DNA of 32,807 nucleotides from Euzebyales bacterium (GTDB taxonomy: Bacteria > Actinomycetota > Nitriliruptoria > Euzebyales > JAHELV01), in NCBI GenBank assembly GCA_036374135.1, contig DASUUK010000012.1:1-32807 (forward strand), given 5' to 3'. A model generated the notes under the pieces. That model saw nothing but the letters and a program-made list of their open reading frames with translations, was not told the origin of the DNA and did no database searches. The position numbers and the translations under genes are program-made. This document shows, in pieces, positions 1 to 6,745 of this stretch (position 1 is its first letter; every line of letters begins with the position of its first letter).

Positions 1-1
1 C

Positions 2-913
2 CGCAAGGCGTTCGGCGACCACGTCGTGCTCGACGACATCGATCTGACCGTCGACGAGGGGGACGTGTACGCGCTGCTCGGCCCGAACGGGGCGGGCAAG
101 ACGACGATGGTCAACATCCTGTCGACGCTCATCAGCGCCGATGCCGGCGAGGTCCGCGTCGTCGGCCACGACCCCATGCGCGAGCCCGAGGCGGTGCGCG
201 CGGCGATCGGCGTCACCGGGCAGTTCTCCGCGGTCGACAACCTGATGACCGGCATGGAGAACCTGCTGCTCATGGCGGACCTGCACCACCTGGACCGCCG
301 TCGGGGAAGGCGTCGCGCGGTCGAGCTGCTCGAGCGCTTCGAGCTGACCGACGCCGCCGAGCGCGCGCTCGCCACCTGGTCCGGCGGGATGCGGCGCCGG
401 CTCGACCTGGCGATGACCCTGATGGGAACGCCGCGCCTAATCTTCCTCGACGAGCCGACCGCCGGGCTGGACCCTCGCAGCCGCCGCACCATGTGGCGGA
501 TCGTCCGCGACCTGGTCGCCGGCGGCGTCACCGTGTTCCTCACGACCCAGTACCTGGAGGAGGCCGACCAGCTCGCCGATCACATCGCCGTGCTCGACGG
601 CGGACGCCTGGTCGCCCACGGCACTGCGGCCGAGCTGAAGCGTCGCGTTCCGGGTGGCCACGTCCGTCTGCGCTTCACCGCCCCCCGGGACCTCGAGGCG
701 GCCGCCCGCGAACTCGGCGAGGTGGTGCGCGACGACGCGGACCTCGCGCTGCAGGTGCCCAGCGACGGCAGCCTGCAGTCCCTACGGGCCCTGCTCGACG
801 ACCTCGACCGGAACGCGATCGCGGTCGACGAGCTGTCGGTCCACACCCCCGACCTCGACGACGTCTTCCTCGCACTGACCGGCAGCGCCACCCAGCAGGA
901 GGGCCCGCGATGA
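2..913 (+). CDS. ABC exporter ATP-binding protein (DrrA-like), 5' end cut by window
   Basis: ATPase subunit of a drug/lipid-type ABC exporter, powering the permease encoded next to it at the cytoplasmic membrane. The reading frame is open to the window edge and the residues before the first possible start (KAFGDHVV) already match the family N-terminus, so the true start lies upstream. The Walker A motif (GPNGAGKTT), signature (WSGGMRRRLDLA), Walker B (LIFLDEPTAGLD) and the switch region TTQYLEEADQLAD, with Gln before Tyr, are all typical of the daunorubicin-resistance DrrA subfamily. The C-terminal extension after the switch region is usual for that family. The stop overlaps the permease start (ATGA), which indicates translational coupling. 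The substrate cannot be inferred. Confidence 0.93.
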   Translation, partial: RKAFGDHVVLDDIDLTVDEGDVYALLGPNGAGKTTMVNILSTLISADAGEVRVVGHDPMREPEAVRAAIGVTGQFSAVDNLMTGMENLLLMADLHHLDRRRGRRRAVELLERFELTDAAERALATWSGGMRRRLDLAMTLMGTPRLIFLDEPTAGLDPRSRRTMWRIVRDLVAGGVTVFLTTQYLEEADQLADHIAVLDGGRLVAHGTAAELKRRVPGGHVRLRFTAPRDLEAAARELGEVVRDDADLALQVPSDGSLQSLRALLDDLDRNAIAVDELSVHTPDLDDVFLALTGSATQQEGPR

Positions 914-1701
914 GCGCCATGTCCCACGCCGTCCGCGACTCGCGGACCATGTTGCGGCGCAACATCCGCCGCATGGTCCGCTATCCCGCTGGGCCGGCGT
1001 CCACGGTCGCGGTGCCGTTGGTCGTGCTGTTCCTGTTCGTGACCGTCTTCGGCGACACGATGGGCGCTGGCCTCGTGGGCGCGGCCGGGGGCCGGGGGGA
1101 CTACCTGGAGTACGTCGTCCCTGGCATCCTGCTGCTGTCGGTCGCGGGCGCGGCCCAGGGCGCCGCGATCTCGGTGGCGATGGACATGACCGAGGGCATC
1201 ATCAACCGCTTCCGCACCATGGCGATCTCCCGGGGGGCGATCCTGGCGGGCCACGTGCTCGGCAACCTGCTCCAGACGATGGCTGCCATCGCGCTCATCA
1301 CCGTGGTCGCCGTGGTCCTGGGCTTCCGCGCGAACGCGGTTCCGGTGGAGTGGCTCGCCGCGGCCGGCCTGCTCGCGGCGACCAGCCTCGCGGTGATCTG
1401 GCTGGCGGTCGCGCTGGGTCAGGTGTCCGGCAACGTCGAGACCGCCAGCAACCTGCCCATGCCACTGATCCTGCTGCCCTTCCTCGGCAGCGGGTTCGTG
1501 CCGACGGACTCGATGCCCACGGCGGTGCGGTGGTTCGCCGAGTACCAGCCGTTCACGCCGATCATGGAGACCCTCCGCGGGCTCCTGCTGGGCACCGCGA
1601 TCGGCGCCGACGGCCTCCTCGCGGTCGCCTGGATCCTGGCGATCGGGGTGTTGGGCCGCCTGTGGGCGGTCCGCCTGTTCGACCGCGACCCCACGGCCTG
1701 A
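910..1701 (+). CDS. ABC-2 type permease (DrrB-like)
   Basis: Membrane partner of the preceding ATPase. The start is the ATG at 910 that overlaps the ATPase stop, giving 263 residues, the usual size for DrrB-type permeases. About six hydrophobic segments can be seen (for example PLVVLFLFVTVFG, VVPGILLLSVAGA and LITVVAVVLGF). The segment GIINRFRTMAISRGAILAG is the conserved ABC-2 amphipathic loop, and the SGNVETASNLPMPLILLPFLGSGFVP region is the family C-terminal motif. An in-frame extension upstream of 910 runs through the ATPase gene and is not coding. The two genes form an operon; its promoter lies outside the window. Confidence 0.93.
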   Translation: MSAMSHAVRDSRTMLRRNIRRMVRYPAGPASTVAVPLVVLFLFVTVFGDTMGAGLVGAAGGRGDYLEYVVPGILLLSVAGAAQGAAISVAMDMTEGIINRFRTMAISRGAILAGHVLGNLLQTMAAIALITVVAVVLGFRANAVPVEWLAAAGLLAATSLAVIWLAVALGQVSGNVETASNLPMPLILLPFLGSGFVPTDSMPTAVRWFAEYQPFTPIMETLRGLLLGTAIGADGLLAVAWILAIGVLGRLWAVRLFDRDPTA

Positions 1702-1713
1702 CACCCGTTCTCC

Positions 1714-1732
1714 AGCCGCAGAAACCGCGGCT
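1714..1732 (+). terminator. weak hairpin after the ABC operon
   Basis: A 6-bp perfect stem, AGCCGC (1714-1719) with GCGGCT (1727-1732), and a 7-nt A-rich loop lie 12 bases after the permease stop. There is no T tract. It may be a weak or Rho-assisted terminator. Confidence 0.25.
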
Positions 1733-2031
1733 CCGTCTCCGAGGCTTCAGCCGTCGATGCCACCCGTCAGCCGCAGCCGCCCGAGCCTTCGGCGGCTGGC
1801 CGCGCTCATCCGCAACGACGAGTCGCGTGGCCGGCAATCGGAGCCGGGCGACCAGCACGGCATCCCCGGTAGTCGAACGGTTGAGCGGCTGTGTCAGCGG
1901 GCCGCTGTCGGTGTGCCTTGGTGGAACTCCATCTGCCAGCCGGCGTCGGTGAGCCGCTAGAGAGAGCTGCGGTTGGCCATGAGACCATCGACCTCGGTCT
2001 GGTACGCCACGGGCACGACACCCCCGCGCGC

Positions 2032-2373
2032 GTGAACGACGATCGCGAGCCTACCGACACTGAGCTTGACGAGCTAATTGTCTTTGAGGCGGCGATGTGG
2101 CGGTCCGTGACACGCGGCGACTACAGCTGGATGGAGCAGCATCTCGCGCGAAACTTCACCGAGTTCGACAGATCAGGGCGGCGGTACACCCGCGCCGAGG
2201 TCCTCGCCGTCGAGGTGGGCGAGAAACACGCGACGCTGCCGTTGCGAGAGCTTCACTGTCGAAGGCTTGGTGGAGTCGCCGCGCGCCGGCTATTTGCCGA
2301 GCTCGCGGCCGGCCTTCGCTGTGGGGTTCGATGCGGAGCAGACATGGATCCTGTGCTAGCTCGACACCCGTGA
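2032..2373 (+). pseudogene. NTF2/DUF4440-like protein remnant, C-terminal half out of frame
   Basis: From a GTG at 2032 the frame reads about 60 residues resembling the N-terminal half of small NTF2-like DUF4440 proteins: ELDELIVFEAAMW, then YSWMEQHLARNFTEF and SGRRYTRAEVLA. After LPLREL (about 2250) the frame becomes Arg/Ala/Cys-rich and loses family character. The neighbouring frame continues FTVEGLVESP and TWILC to a stop near 2367, which suggests a frameshift. No ribosome-binding site is visible before the GTG. Seen: the N-terminal similarity and loss of sense downstream. Inferred: a decayed gene. A sequencing error is an alternative. Confidence 0.4.
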
Positions 2374-2530
2374 GACGGCCATCCTTGCGCAGCTCGTCCA
2401 CCACGCGAACGGTCAGGGTGTAGTCGAGGCCGAGCGCCTCCGCGATGTCGGCCACCTCGGCTCTCTTGTTCGCTCCCACACCCACACGAGGTAGTCCAAG
2501 ATGCGTCGCTCGCCGCCATGTGGGTGACCA
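2340..2530 (-). pseudogene. winged-helix regulator remnant, split across two frames
   Basis: On the minus strand one frame encodes GGERRILDYLVWV and another continues GANKRAEVADIAEALGLDY, TLTVRVVDELRKDGRLTG. Joined, they form a typical winged helix-turn-helix (first helix, recognition helix, wing). The switch falls in the GTGTGGGTGTGGG run near 2470-2485, a plausible slippage point. No ATG or GTG start is available in the first frame. The boundaries given are approximate. It is either a decayed regulator or a functional gene with a sequencing error. Confidence 0.35.
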
Positions 2531-2625
2531 TTCGGGCCTCCCGCTCCGCGGTCGTCACCGCCGACGTGCTGCCACGGGCGTCTGGATGTTGGCCACGGCC
2601 CGGCTGTCGCCCCGGTGCCAGGAGC

Positions 2626-2647
2626 GGATGTTGCCAGGATGTTGCCA
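2626..2647. repeat. tandem GGATGTTGCCA pair
   Basis: Two adjacent 11-bp copies of GGATGTTGCCA (2626-2636 and 2637-2647), with a diverged copy at 2584-2595 that has one extra G. They lie 60-125 bp downstream of the 3' end of tRNA-Leu. The role is unknown. Confidence 0.6.
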
Positions 2648-2706
2648 CGGGCGGGGTGTTGACAGGTCAGCGAGCCGGCGCGATACGCGTTCCCGCTGCT
2701 CAGCGG

Positions 2707-2793
2707 TGGTGTCGGCGGGGGGATTTGAACCCCCAAGTCCCGAAGGACACATGGCCCTCAACCATGCGCGTCTGCCTATTCCGCCACGCCGAC
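2707..2793 (-). tRNA. tRNA-Leu (anticodon GAG)
   Basis: On the minus strand the acceptor arm GTCGGCG pairs with CGCCGAC, followed by discriminator A and an encoded CCA (2707-2709). The anticodon stem CATGG/CCATG encloses TTGAGGG, giving anticodon GAG, which reads CUC/CUU. A long variable arm (GTCC-TTC-GGGAC) identifies a class II tRNA, and the T-arm is GGGGG-TTCAAAT-CCCCC. Length is 87 nt with CCA. Confidence 0.96.
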
Positions 2794-2809
2794 GAGGGGG
2801 CGAAGCCGC

Positions 2810-2839
2810 AGTATGCCACGTCGATGGCGGCGGCGTCAG
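2810..2839 (-). promoter_or_regulatory. putative promoter of tRNA-Leu
   Basis: Minus strand: -35 CTGACG (2834-2839), 18-bp spacer, -10 CATACT (2810-2815) preceded by TGG. The -10 ends 17 bp before the tRNA 5' end. It is a reasonable SigA-like match, inferred from consensus only. Confidence 0.45.
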
Positions 2840-2921
2840 CGGCGGCGCGCGGTTGACGGTCGTACGGCGTGGCACCCTGAGCAGACGACAAAGTCGATGA
2901 TCGTACGACGTCGAGGACCAC

Positions 2922-3398
2922 GTGAACGCATTCGCCATCGGACTGCTCATGGCCATCGGCCTGGCGGGCGTCATCATGCCGTTCCTGCCGGGCCTGCCGA
3001 TCATCTGGGGCGCGGCGGTGCTGTACGGGTTCCTCACCGACTTCGGCACCCTGGGATGGACCGCGATGGCAGCCATCACCCTGCTCGGGGCGCTGGGCAT
3101 CGCCGCGTCCTACGTCATCCCGGAACGCGTAGGCGCGGCGAGCGGTGCCTCGCGCTCGACGCGGCTGTTCGCTGGGGTGACCGGCCTGGTCGGCTTCTTC
3201 GTCATCCCGATCATCGGGTTCCCGATCGGCGCGTGCGCGGGGGTGCTGCTCGCCCAGTACCGGCAGACCGCCGACATCAGCGAGGCGACGCGGGCGACGG
3301 TCAACGTGCTCAAGGGCTTCGGTGTCGGCATGGTCGCCGAACTGGGCACCGCACTTGCGATGGTGCTGGTGTGGGCCGCCTGGGTGGTGCTGGACTAG
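2922..3398 (+). CDS. DUF456 family membrane protein
   Basis: Small integral membrane protein of 158 residues from a GTG start at 2922, preceded by GAGG five bases upstream. The start MNAFAIGLLMAIGLAGVIMP, followed by LPGLPIIWGAAVLYG, matches the beginning of DUF456 proteins. The motif VGFFVIPIIGFPIGACAGVLL and the C-terminal segment with a conserved Lys-Gly (VLKGFGVGMVAEL) also fit. Four to five hydrophobic segments are visible. The biochemical function of the family is unknown. It is convergent with the next gene, with only 13 bp between the two stops. Confidence 0.9.
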   Translation: MNAFAIGLLMAIGLAGVIMPFLPGLPIIWGAAVLYGFLTDFGTLGWTAMAAITLLGALGIAASYVIPERVGAASGASRSTRLFAGVTGLVGFFVIPIIGFPIGACAGVLLAQYRQTADISEATRATVNVLKGFGVGMVAELGTALAMVLVWAAWVVLD

Positions 3399-3411
3399 AC
3401 GCGTCCGCCCG

Positions 3412-3777
3412 TCACGCGATGACCCACGCGCGGGCCTGGGGCTCCTCGGCCAGCGTGAAGACCCTGACGCTACCGGGGATCAGGTGACCCATGACGTCCA
3501 CGGTGTGGCGGATCCAGTCCTGGTCGGCGACCACCGCGATCCGCTCCCAGCTCGTCAGGTGCGTCATGCCGAGCCTGCCGTCCTCCGACATCGCAACGCC
3601 CGAGTACCCGGTGAAGTCCTCGCCCAGCACGTACAGCAGCCGCACCTTGTCGTTCGTGGTGAGCGCCTGCTCGACCGCGGGATCGATGGTCGACGTGTAG
3701 TCGTCGCCGGTCACCTCGCCCTCAGCGACGAACCCGATCGTGTTGTCGGGAAGGCCGGCAATGATGCGGACGGGCAT
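3412..3777 (-). CDS. SpoIIAA-like (STAS-fold) protein
   Basis: A 121-residue soluble protein. The ATG at 3777 follows an excellent AGGAGG ribosome-binding site. The pattern MPVRIIAGLPDNTIGFVAEG, EVTGDDY, then KVRLLYVLGEDFTGYS and a C-terminal HLIPGSVRVF segment is that of the SpoIIAA-like family (PF11964), which has a STAS/lipid-binding-like fold. Members are often stand-alone small proteins of unknown role; they are not sporulation anti-anti-sigma factors in the strict sense and lack an obvious phosphorylatable serine motif here. No partner kinase gene lies nearby. Confidence 0.85.
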   Translation of the reverse strand: MPVRIIAGLPDNTIGFVAEGEVTGDDYTSTIDPAVEQALTTNDKVRLLYVLGEDFTGYSGVAMSEDGRLGMTHLTSWERIAVVADQDWIRHTVDVMGHLIPGSVRVFTLAEEPQARAWVIA

Positions 3778-3972
3778 CGGGCGCTCCTCCTGGGCTGTGA
3801 CATCAGATGTGGCGCATCATCCTCCGATCGTGGCGCGGACGATCAGTGGTACCTGGTGCGAGCGAACGATCCCCGTGCGATCTGTGGGGTGGAAGCCCCT
3901 GATGGACGCCCACCGCGGGGCACAGCGGGTGCTGACCTCGCCTGGCGGTGGTGCCCGTGGTGACGGATGCGA

Positions 3973-4560
3973 TCAGCGGACGGCGGCGCGGATCCGGCCC
4001 GCGATGCCTTCGAGCTCAGCACGGTCGCGGATCGTCCGACCCTCGCCCTTCCAGTGCAGCGGAAGATCGACCCAGGAGCTGCATCCGCCGTACTCGGGGG
4101 CGCGCACCACTGTGACCGGCTCGGGCAGGCGGACGGGGTCGACCACCAGCACCTGCAGCGCGTGCTTCGGGCGGAACGCGAGACGCTCGCTGATGTGCTC
4201 GGGCGTCCAGATGTGCAGATCGTGCAGGCCGGCGAGGGCGTCGGCGTCGGTGATGTCGACGACGTCGATGAGGTTCACGCCGGCCCGCACGACGAACGTG
4301 TCGGCCTCGGCATCGATGTCGGCCGCGCCAGCCGTAAGCAGGTCCTCGTGACCGGGGCGCACGCGCTCGGCATGCGCATGGGCGACGGTGGGGAACAGCA
4401 CGAAGCGATCGCTGGCGACATCGAAGCGCTTTTCGCGGATGCCACCCTTGCGCAGCAGAACCGTCTGGCGTCCGTCGAGCAGCGCGTGCACGACGGCGCC
4501 CCATTCCTTCAGCGCCAGGGTCGTGGTGGTGGTCGTGGTCGTCGTCGACATGGGGTCCAT
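3973..4560 (-). CDS. DUF1802 family protein with poly-Thr N-terminus
   Basis: A 195-residue protein from the ATG at 4560; an alternative ATG at 4551 gives 192 residues. ALKEWGAVVHALLDGRQTVL, followed by LRKGGI and FVLFPTVAHAHAERV, is the diagnostic N-terminus of DUF1802. LPLHW and YGGCSSWVDL lie near the C-terminus, as in the family. The function is unknown. Nine consecutive threonines (codons at 4519-4545) lie between the start and the conserved domain and are encoded by an ACG/ACC run, a possible slippage tract. Neither start has a strong ribosome-binding site. The gene is divergent from the thiolase gene, with a 45-bp shared upstream region. Confidence 0.8.
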   Translation of the reverse strand: MDPMSTTTTTTTTTLALKEWGAVVHALLDGRQTVLLRKGGIREKRFDVASDRFVLFPTVAHAHAERVRPGHEDLLTAGAADIDAEADTFVVRAGVNLIDVVDITDADALAGLHDLHIWTPEHISERLAFRPKHALQVLVVDPVRLPEPVTVVRAPEYGGCSSWVDLPLHWKGEGRTIRDRAELEGIAGRIRAAVR

Positions 4561-4588
4561 TGTGCTGTGCGCCGCCCCGGCAGGCCGC

Positions 4589-4594
4589 TAGCCT
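4589..4594 (+). promoter_or_regulatory. possible -10 element for a near-leaderless transcript
   Basis: TAGCCT at 4589-4594 fits the actinobacterial TANNNT -10 pattern and lies 11 bp before the ATG at 4606, which has no ribosome-binding site. This spacing is expected for a leaderless or very short-leader mRNA. It is inferred from spacing only; no convincing -35 was seen. Confidence 0.35.
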
Positions 4595-4605
4595 CGAAAC
4601 TCCCG

Positions 4606-5769
4606 ATGGACGTCCACCTGCGCAACCCCGACCGCACGGAGCACCTGACCGGCCCGTTGCGGGTCGACGACGTGCTCACGCGCCTGGACGTCGACCCCGA
4701 GACGGTGCTGGTGATCGCCGAGGGCGAACTGGTCACCAAGGACCATTTGCTGGCTGACGACGCGGTGGTCGAGATCCGCCCGGTCATCTCCGGCGGTGCC
4801 GGCACGGCGCGCTGCAACGTCTGCCGCGCGCCCGCGGTGATCGAGGTCCGACGCCACCACGGTGCGTGGTGTGCGGAGCATTTCGTCGATCACGTCCGCG
4901 GGCAGGTGCGCACCGCGATCGACCACTACCGCATGCTGTCCTACGACGAGCGCTGCCTGGTCGCCGTCAGCGGCGGCAAGGACTCGCTGGCGCTGTGGGA
5001 CGTGCTGCTGGACATGGGCTACCGGGTGGACGGGCTGTACGTGGGCCTGGGCATCGGCGCCTACTCGTCCCGGTCCGAGCAGCTGGTCCGCGCGTTCGCG
5101 GACCGCCGCGACGTGATCCTGCACACCGTCGACCTGGCCCACGAGTACGGCTATGACATCCCCGCGGCCACCGCGCTGCGCCGGCGGTCGTCTTGCGGGG
5201 TGTGCGGTCTGAGCAAGCGCTACGTGTTCAACCGCGTGGCCGTCGACCACGGCTATGACGTGATGGCGACAGGGCACAATCTCGACGACGAGGCCGCGAC
5301 GCTGTTGGGCAACGTCCTGCGGTGGCAGACCCCGATGCTGGCCAGGCAGCGGCCCTACCTGCCGGCACGTGACGGCATGAGCCGGAAGATCAAGCCGCTG
5401 TACCGACTCGGCGAACGCGAGACCGCCGCGTACTGCGTCATTCGCGGACTGGACTACGTGGTGGAGGAGTGCCCGATGGTGGCCGGCAACACCGCGCTGC
5501 GGTACAAGGACGCGCTCAACGACCTGGAGCGGCATGCACCGGGCACCAAGGCAGCGTTCCTGTTCGGCTATCTCGACCGCGCCCGCGACGAGCACTTCGG
5601 CCGCGCTGACGAGGCCGCCACGGTGGTCGCGTGCGTCCGGTGCGGCCAGCCGACCGGTCTCCGGGAAGGCAGCGGTGATCAGCAGCCGGTCTGTGCGTTC
5701 TGCAGGACCCGTGACCGCGTGCTGGCGGTCGTCGAACCCTCGCGCGGTCGCGTCGAGGCATCGGCATGA
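4606..5769 (+). CDS. TtuA-type tRNA-54 2-thiolase with fused N-terminal ThiS/TtuB-like sulfur carrier
   Basis: A 387-residue protein in one uninterrupted frame. Residues 1-64 (MDVHLRNPDRTEH to RPVISGG) look like a small beta-grasp sulfur carrier and end in Gly63-Gly64, the same length and ending as free TtuB/ThiS proteins. The rest is a group II TtcA/TtuA tRNA thiolase: N-terminal zinc finger C70, C73, C89, H92; PP-loop SGGKDS at 122-127; C197-x2-C200 and C289 (ECP), placed to bind a 4Fe-4S cluster; TGHNLDDEA at 222-230; C-terminal zinc finger C343, C346, C363, C366. Such enzymes make 2-thio-T or 2-thio-U at tRNA position 54 using a thiocarboxylated carrier. The ATG at 4606 is the likely start, because upstream sequence in the same frame is antisense to the DUF1802 gene. 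The stop overlaps trmI. Confidence 0.87.
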   Translation: MDVHLRNPDRTEHLTGPLRVDDVLTRLDVDPETVLVIAEGELVTKDHLLADDAVVEIRPVISGGAGTARCNVCRAPAVIEVRRHHGAWCAEHFVDHVRGQVRTAIDHYRMLSYDERCLVAVSGGKDSLALWDVLLDMGYRVDGLYVGLGIGAYSSRSEQLVRAFADRRDVILHTVDLAHEYGYDIPAATALRRRSSCGVCGLSKRYVFNRVAVDHGYDVMATGHNLDDEAATLLGNVLRWQTPMLARQRPYLPARDGMSRKIKPLYRLGERETAAYCVIRGLDYVVEECPMVAGNTALRYKDALNDLERHAPGTKAAFLFGYLDRARDEHFGRADEAATVVACVRCGQPTGLREGSGDQQPVCAFCRTRDRVLAVVEPSRGRVEASA

Positions 5770-6611
5770 GCGAGCCACGCTTCGCGGGTCACCCCGCGCC
5801 CCTGGCCGCGGGCGAAACGGTGCTGCTGATCGATCGCAAGCAGCGGCGCTATCTGGTCGTGCTCGAGGAGGGCGGGGAGTTCCACTACCACGGTGGAGCC
5901 GTCCCTCACGACGCCATCATCGGCGGGCCCGAGGGCACCCTGGTGCGCAGCGCCAAGGGCACCCAGCTGCGGGTGTTCCGCCCGACGGCGGGGGACTGGA
6001 CCGTCAAGGCGCCGAGGGGCGCGCAGGTCATCTATCCCAAGGACCAGGCGCTGATCGTGGGGTTGACCGACATCCGCCCCGGCATGACGGTCGTCGAGGC
6101 CGGCGCGGGGTCCGGCGCGCTGACATGCGCGCTGCTCGACGCCGTGGGCGCATCGGGACAGGTCATCAGCTTCGAGCTGCGCGACGACCACGCCGACGTC
6201 GCCGAGCGCAACGTGACCCGCCGGTTCGGGGGTGCGCCGGCGACGTGGACGCTGCGGCGCGGCGATGTGGTCGCGGGGCTCGGTGACACGCCGTGCCACC
6301 GCATCGTCCTCGATCTGCTCGAGCCGTGGGACGTCATCAAGACCGCCGCCGCGGCGTTGCATCCGGGCGGGTTGCTGTGCGCCTACACGCCGACGGTCCC
6401 ACAGGTGATGCGGCTCCACGACGCGCTGTCCTCCGATCCGCGCTGGGGGACCGCTGAGACCGTCGAATCGCTGCTGAGACCCTGGAACGTCGCTGGTCTG
6501 TCGGTCCGGCCCGCCCACCGGATGGTCGCCCACACCGCCTTCCTGACCATCGTGCGACGGCTGCCGGCTCCGGACGCCGAACCTTCCGCCGACGACGACG
6601 TCGACGGCTGA
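5766..6611 (+). CDS. trmI: tRNA (adenine-58-N1)-methyltransferase
   Basis: A 281-residue class I methyltransferase that makes m1A58 in the tRNA T-loop. It has an N-terminal beta-rich segment, [12 protein letters not shown], then the AdoMet site [10 protein letters not shown] (111-120) and the catalytic motif LDLLEPW with Asp183. YTPTVPQVM and the C-terminal [11 protein letters not shown] also match TrmI. Length agrees with the mycobacterial homologue Rv2118c, which likewise lies close to the proteasomal ATPase gene. The ATG overlaps the preceding TGA (ATGA), so it is probably translated together with the thiolase, whose product acts four bases away in the same loop. The C-terminal tail is acidic. 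Confidence 0.94.
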   Translation: MSEPRFAGHPAPLAAGETVLLIDRKQRRYLVVLEEGGEFHYHGGAVPHDAIIGGPEGTLVRSAKGTQLRVFRPTAGDWTVKAPRGAQVIYPKDQALIVGLTDIRPGMTVVEAGAGSGALTCALLDAVGASGQVISFELRDDHADVAERNVTRRFGGAPATWTLRRGDVVAGLGDTPCHRIVLDLLEPWDVIKTAAAALHPGGLLCAYTPTVPQVMRLHDALSSDPRWGTAETVESLLRPWNVAGLSVRPAHRMVAHTAFLTIVRRLPAPDAEPSADDDVDG

Positions 6612-6687
6612 GCACATGCGCCGACCCGACGTCCGCCGCCGGGATGGCGGACGGAACAATGACCGCGATCACGGACGGGGTACGACC

Positions 6688-6693
6688 TATACT
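6688..6693 (+). promoter_or_regulatory. -10 element upstream of the proteasomal ATPase gene
   Basis: TATACT at 6688-6693 is a near-consensus -10, 52 bp before the ATG at 6746. No good -35 is visible. It lies inside the longest possible reading frame and therefore supports the downstream start. Confidence 0.45.
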
Positions 6694-6745
6694 CGGCAAT
6701 CGGCCAGTTCGTCCGGCCTGGTCGGCGCCCGAGCAGGAGGCCGAG

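Larger units (their letters stand above)
1702..2706. other. gene-poor, degraded region between ABC operon and tRNA-Leu
   Basis: About 1 kb without an intact convincing gene. Apart from the two broken gene remnants listed separately, the visible content is local direct repeats of GGATGTTGCCA (2626-2636, 2637-2647, variant 2584-2595). Base composition and codon pattern are less regular than in the flanking genes, and no reading frame has both a credible start and a conserved full-length product. The position directly downstream of a tRNA gene fits remnants of a decayed insertion, but no integrase was seen. Confidence 0.5.

Noticed and set aside
1757-1960. Small plus-strand frame after the ABC operon
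   Set aside because: No ribosome-binding site, no recognisable motif, and it overlaps other random frames of similar quality.
3967-4605. Open frame extending the thiolase upstream to 3967
   Set aside because: It is antisense to the DUF1802 gene, has no family match, and the conserved carrier domain begins at 4606.
6644-6745. Upstream ATG at 6644 as the arc start
   Set aside because: It lies before a -10 box and lacks a ribbon of family similarity; ATG 6746 has CAGGAGG at ideal spacing.
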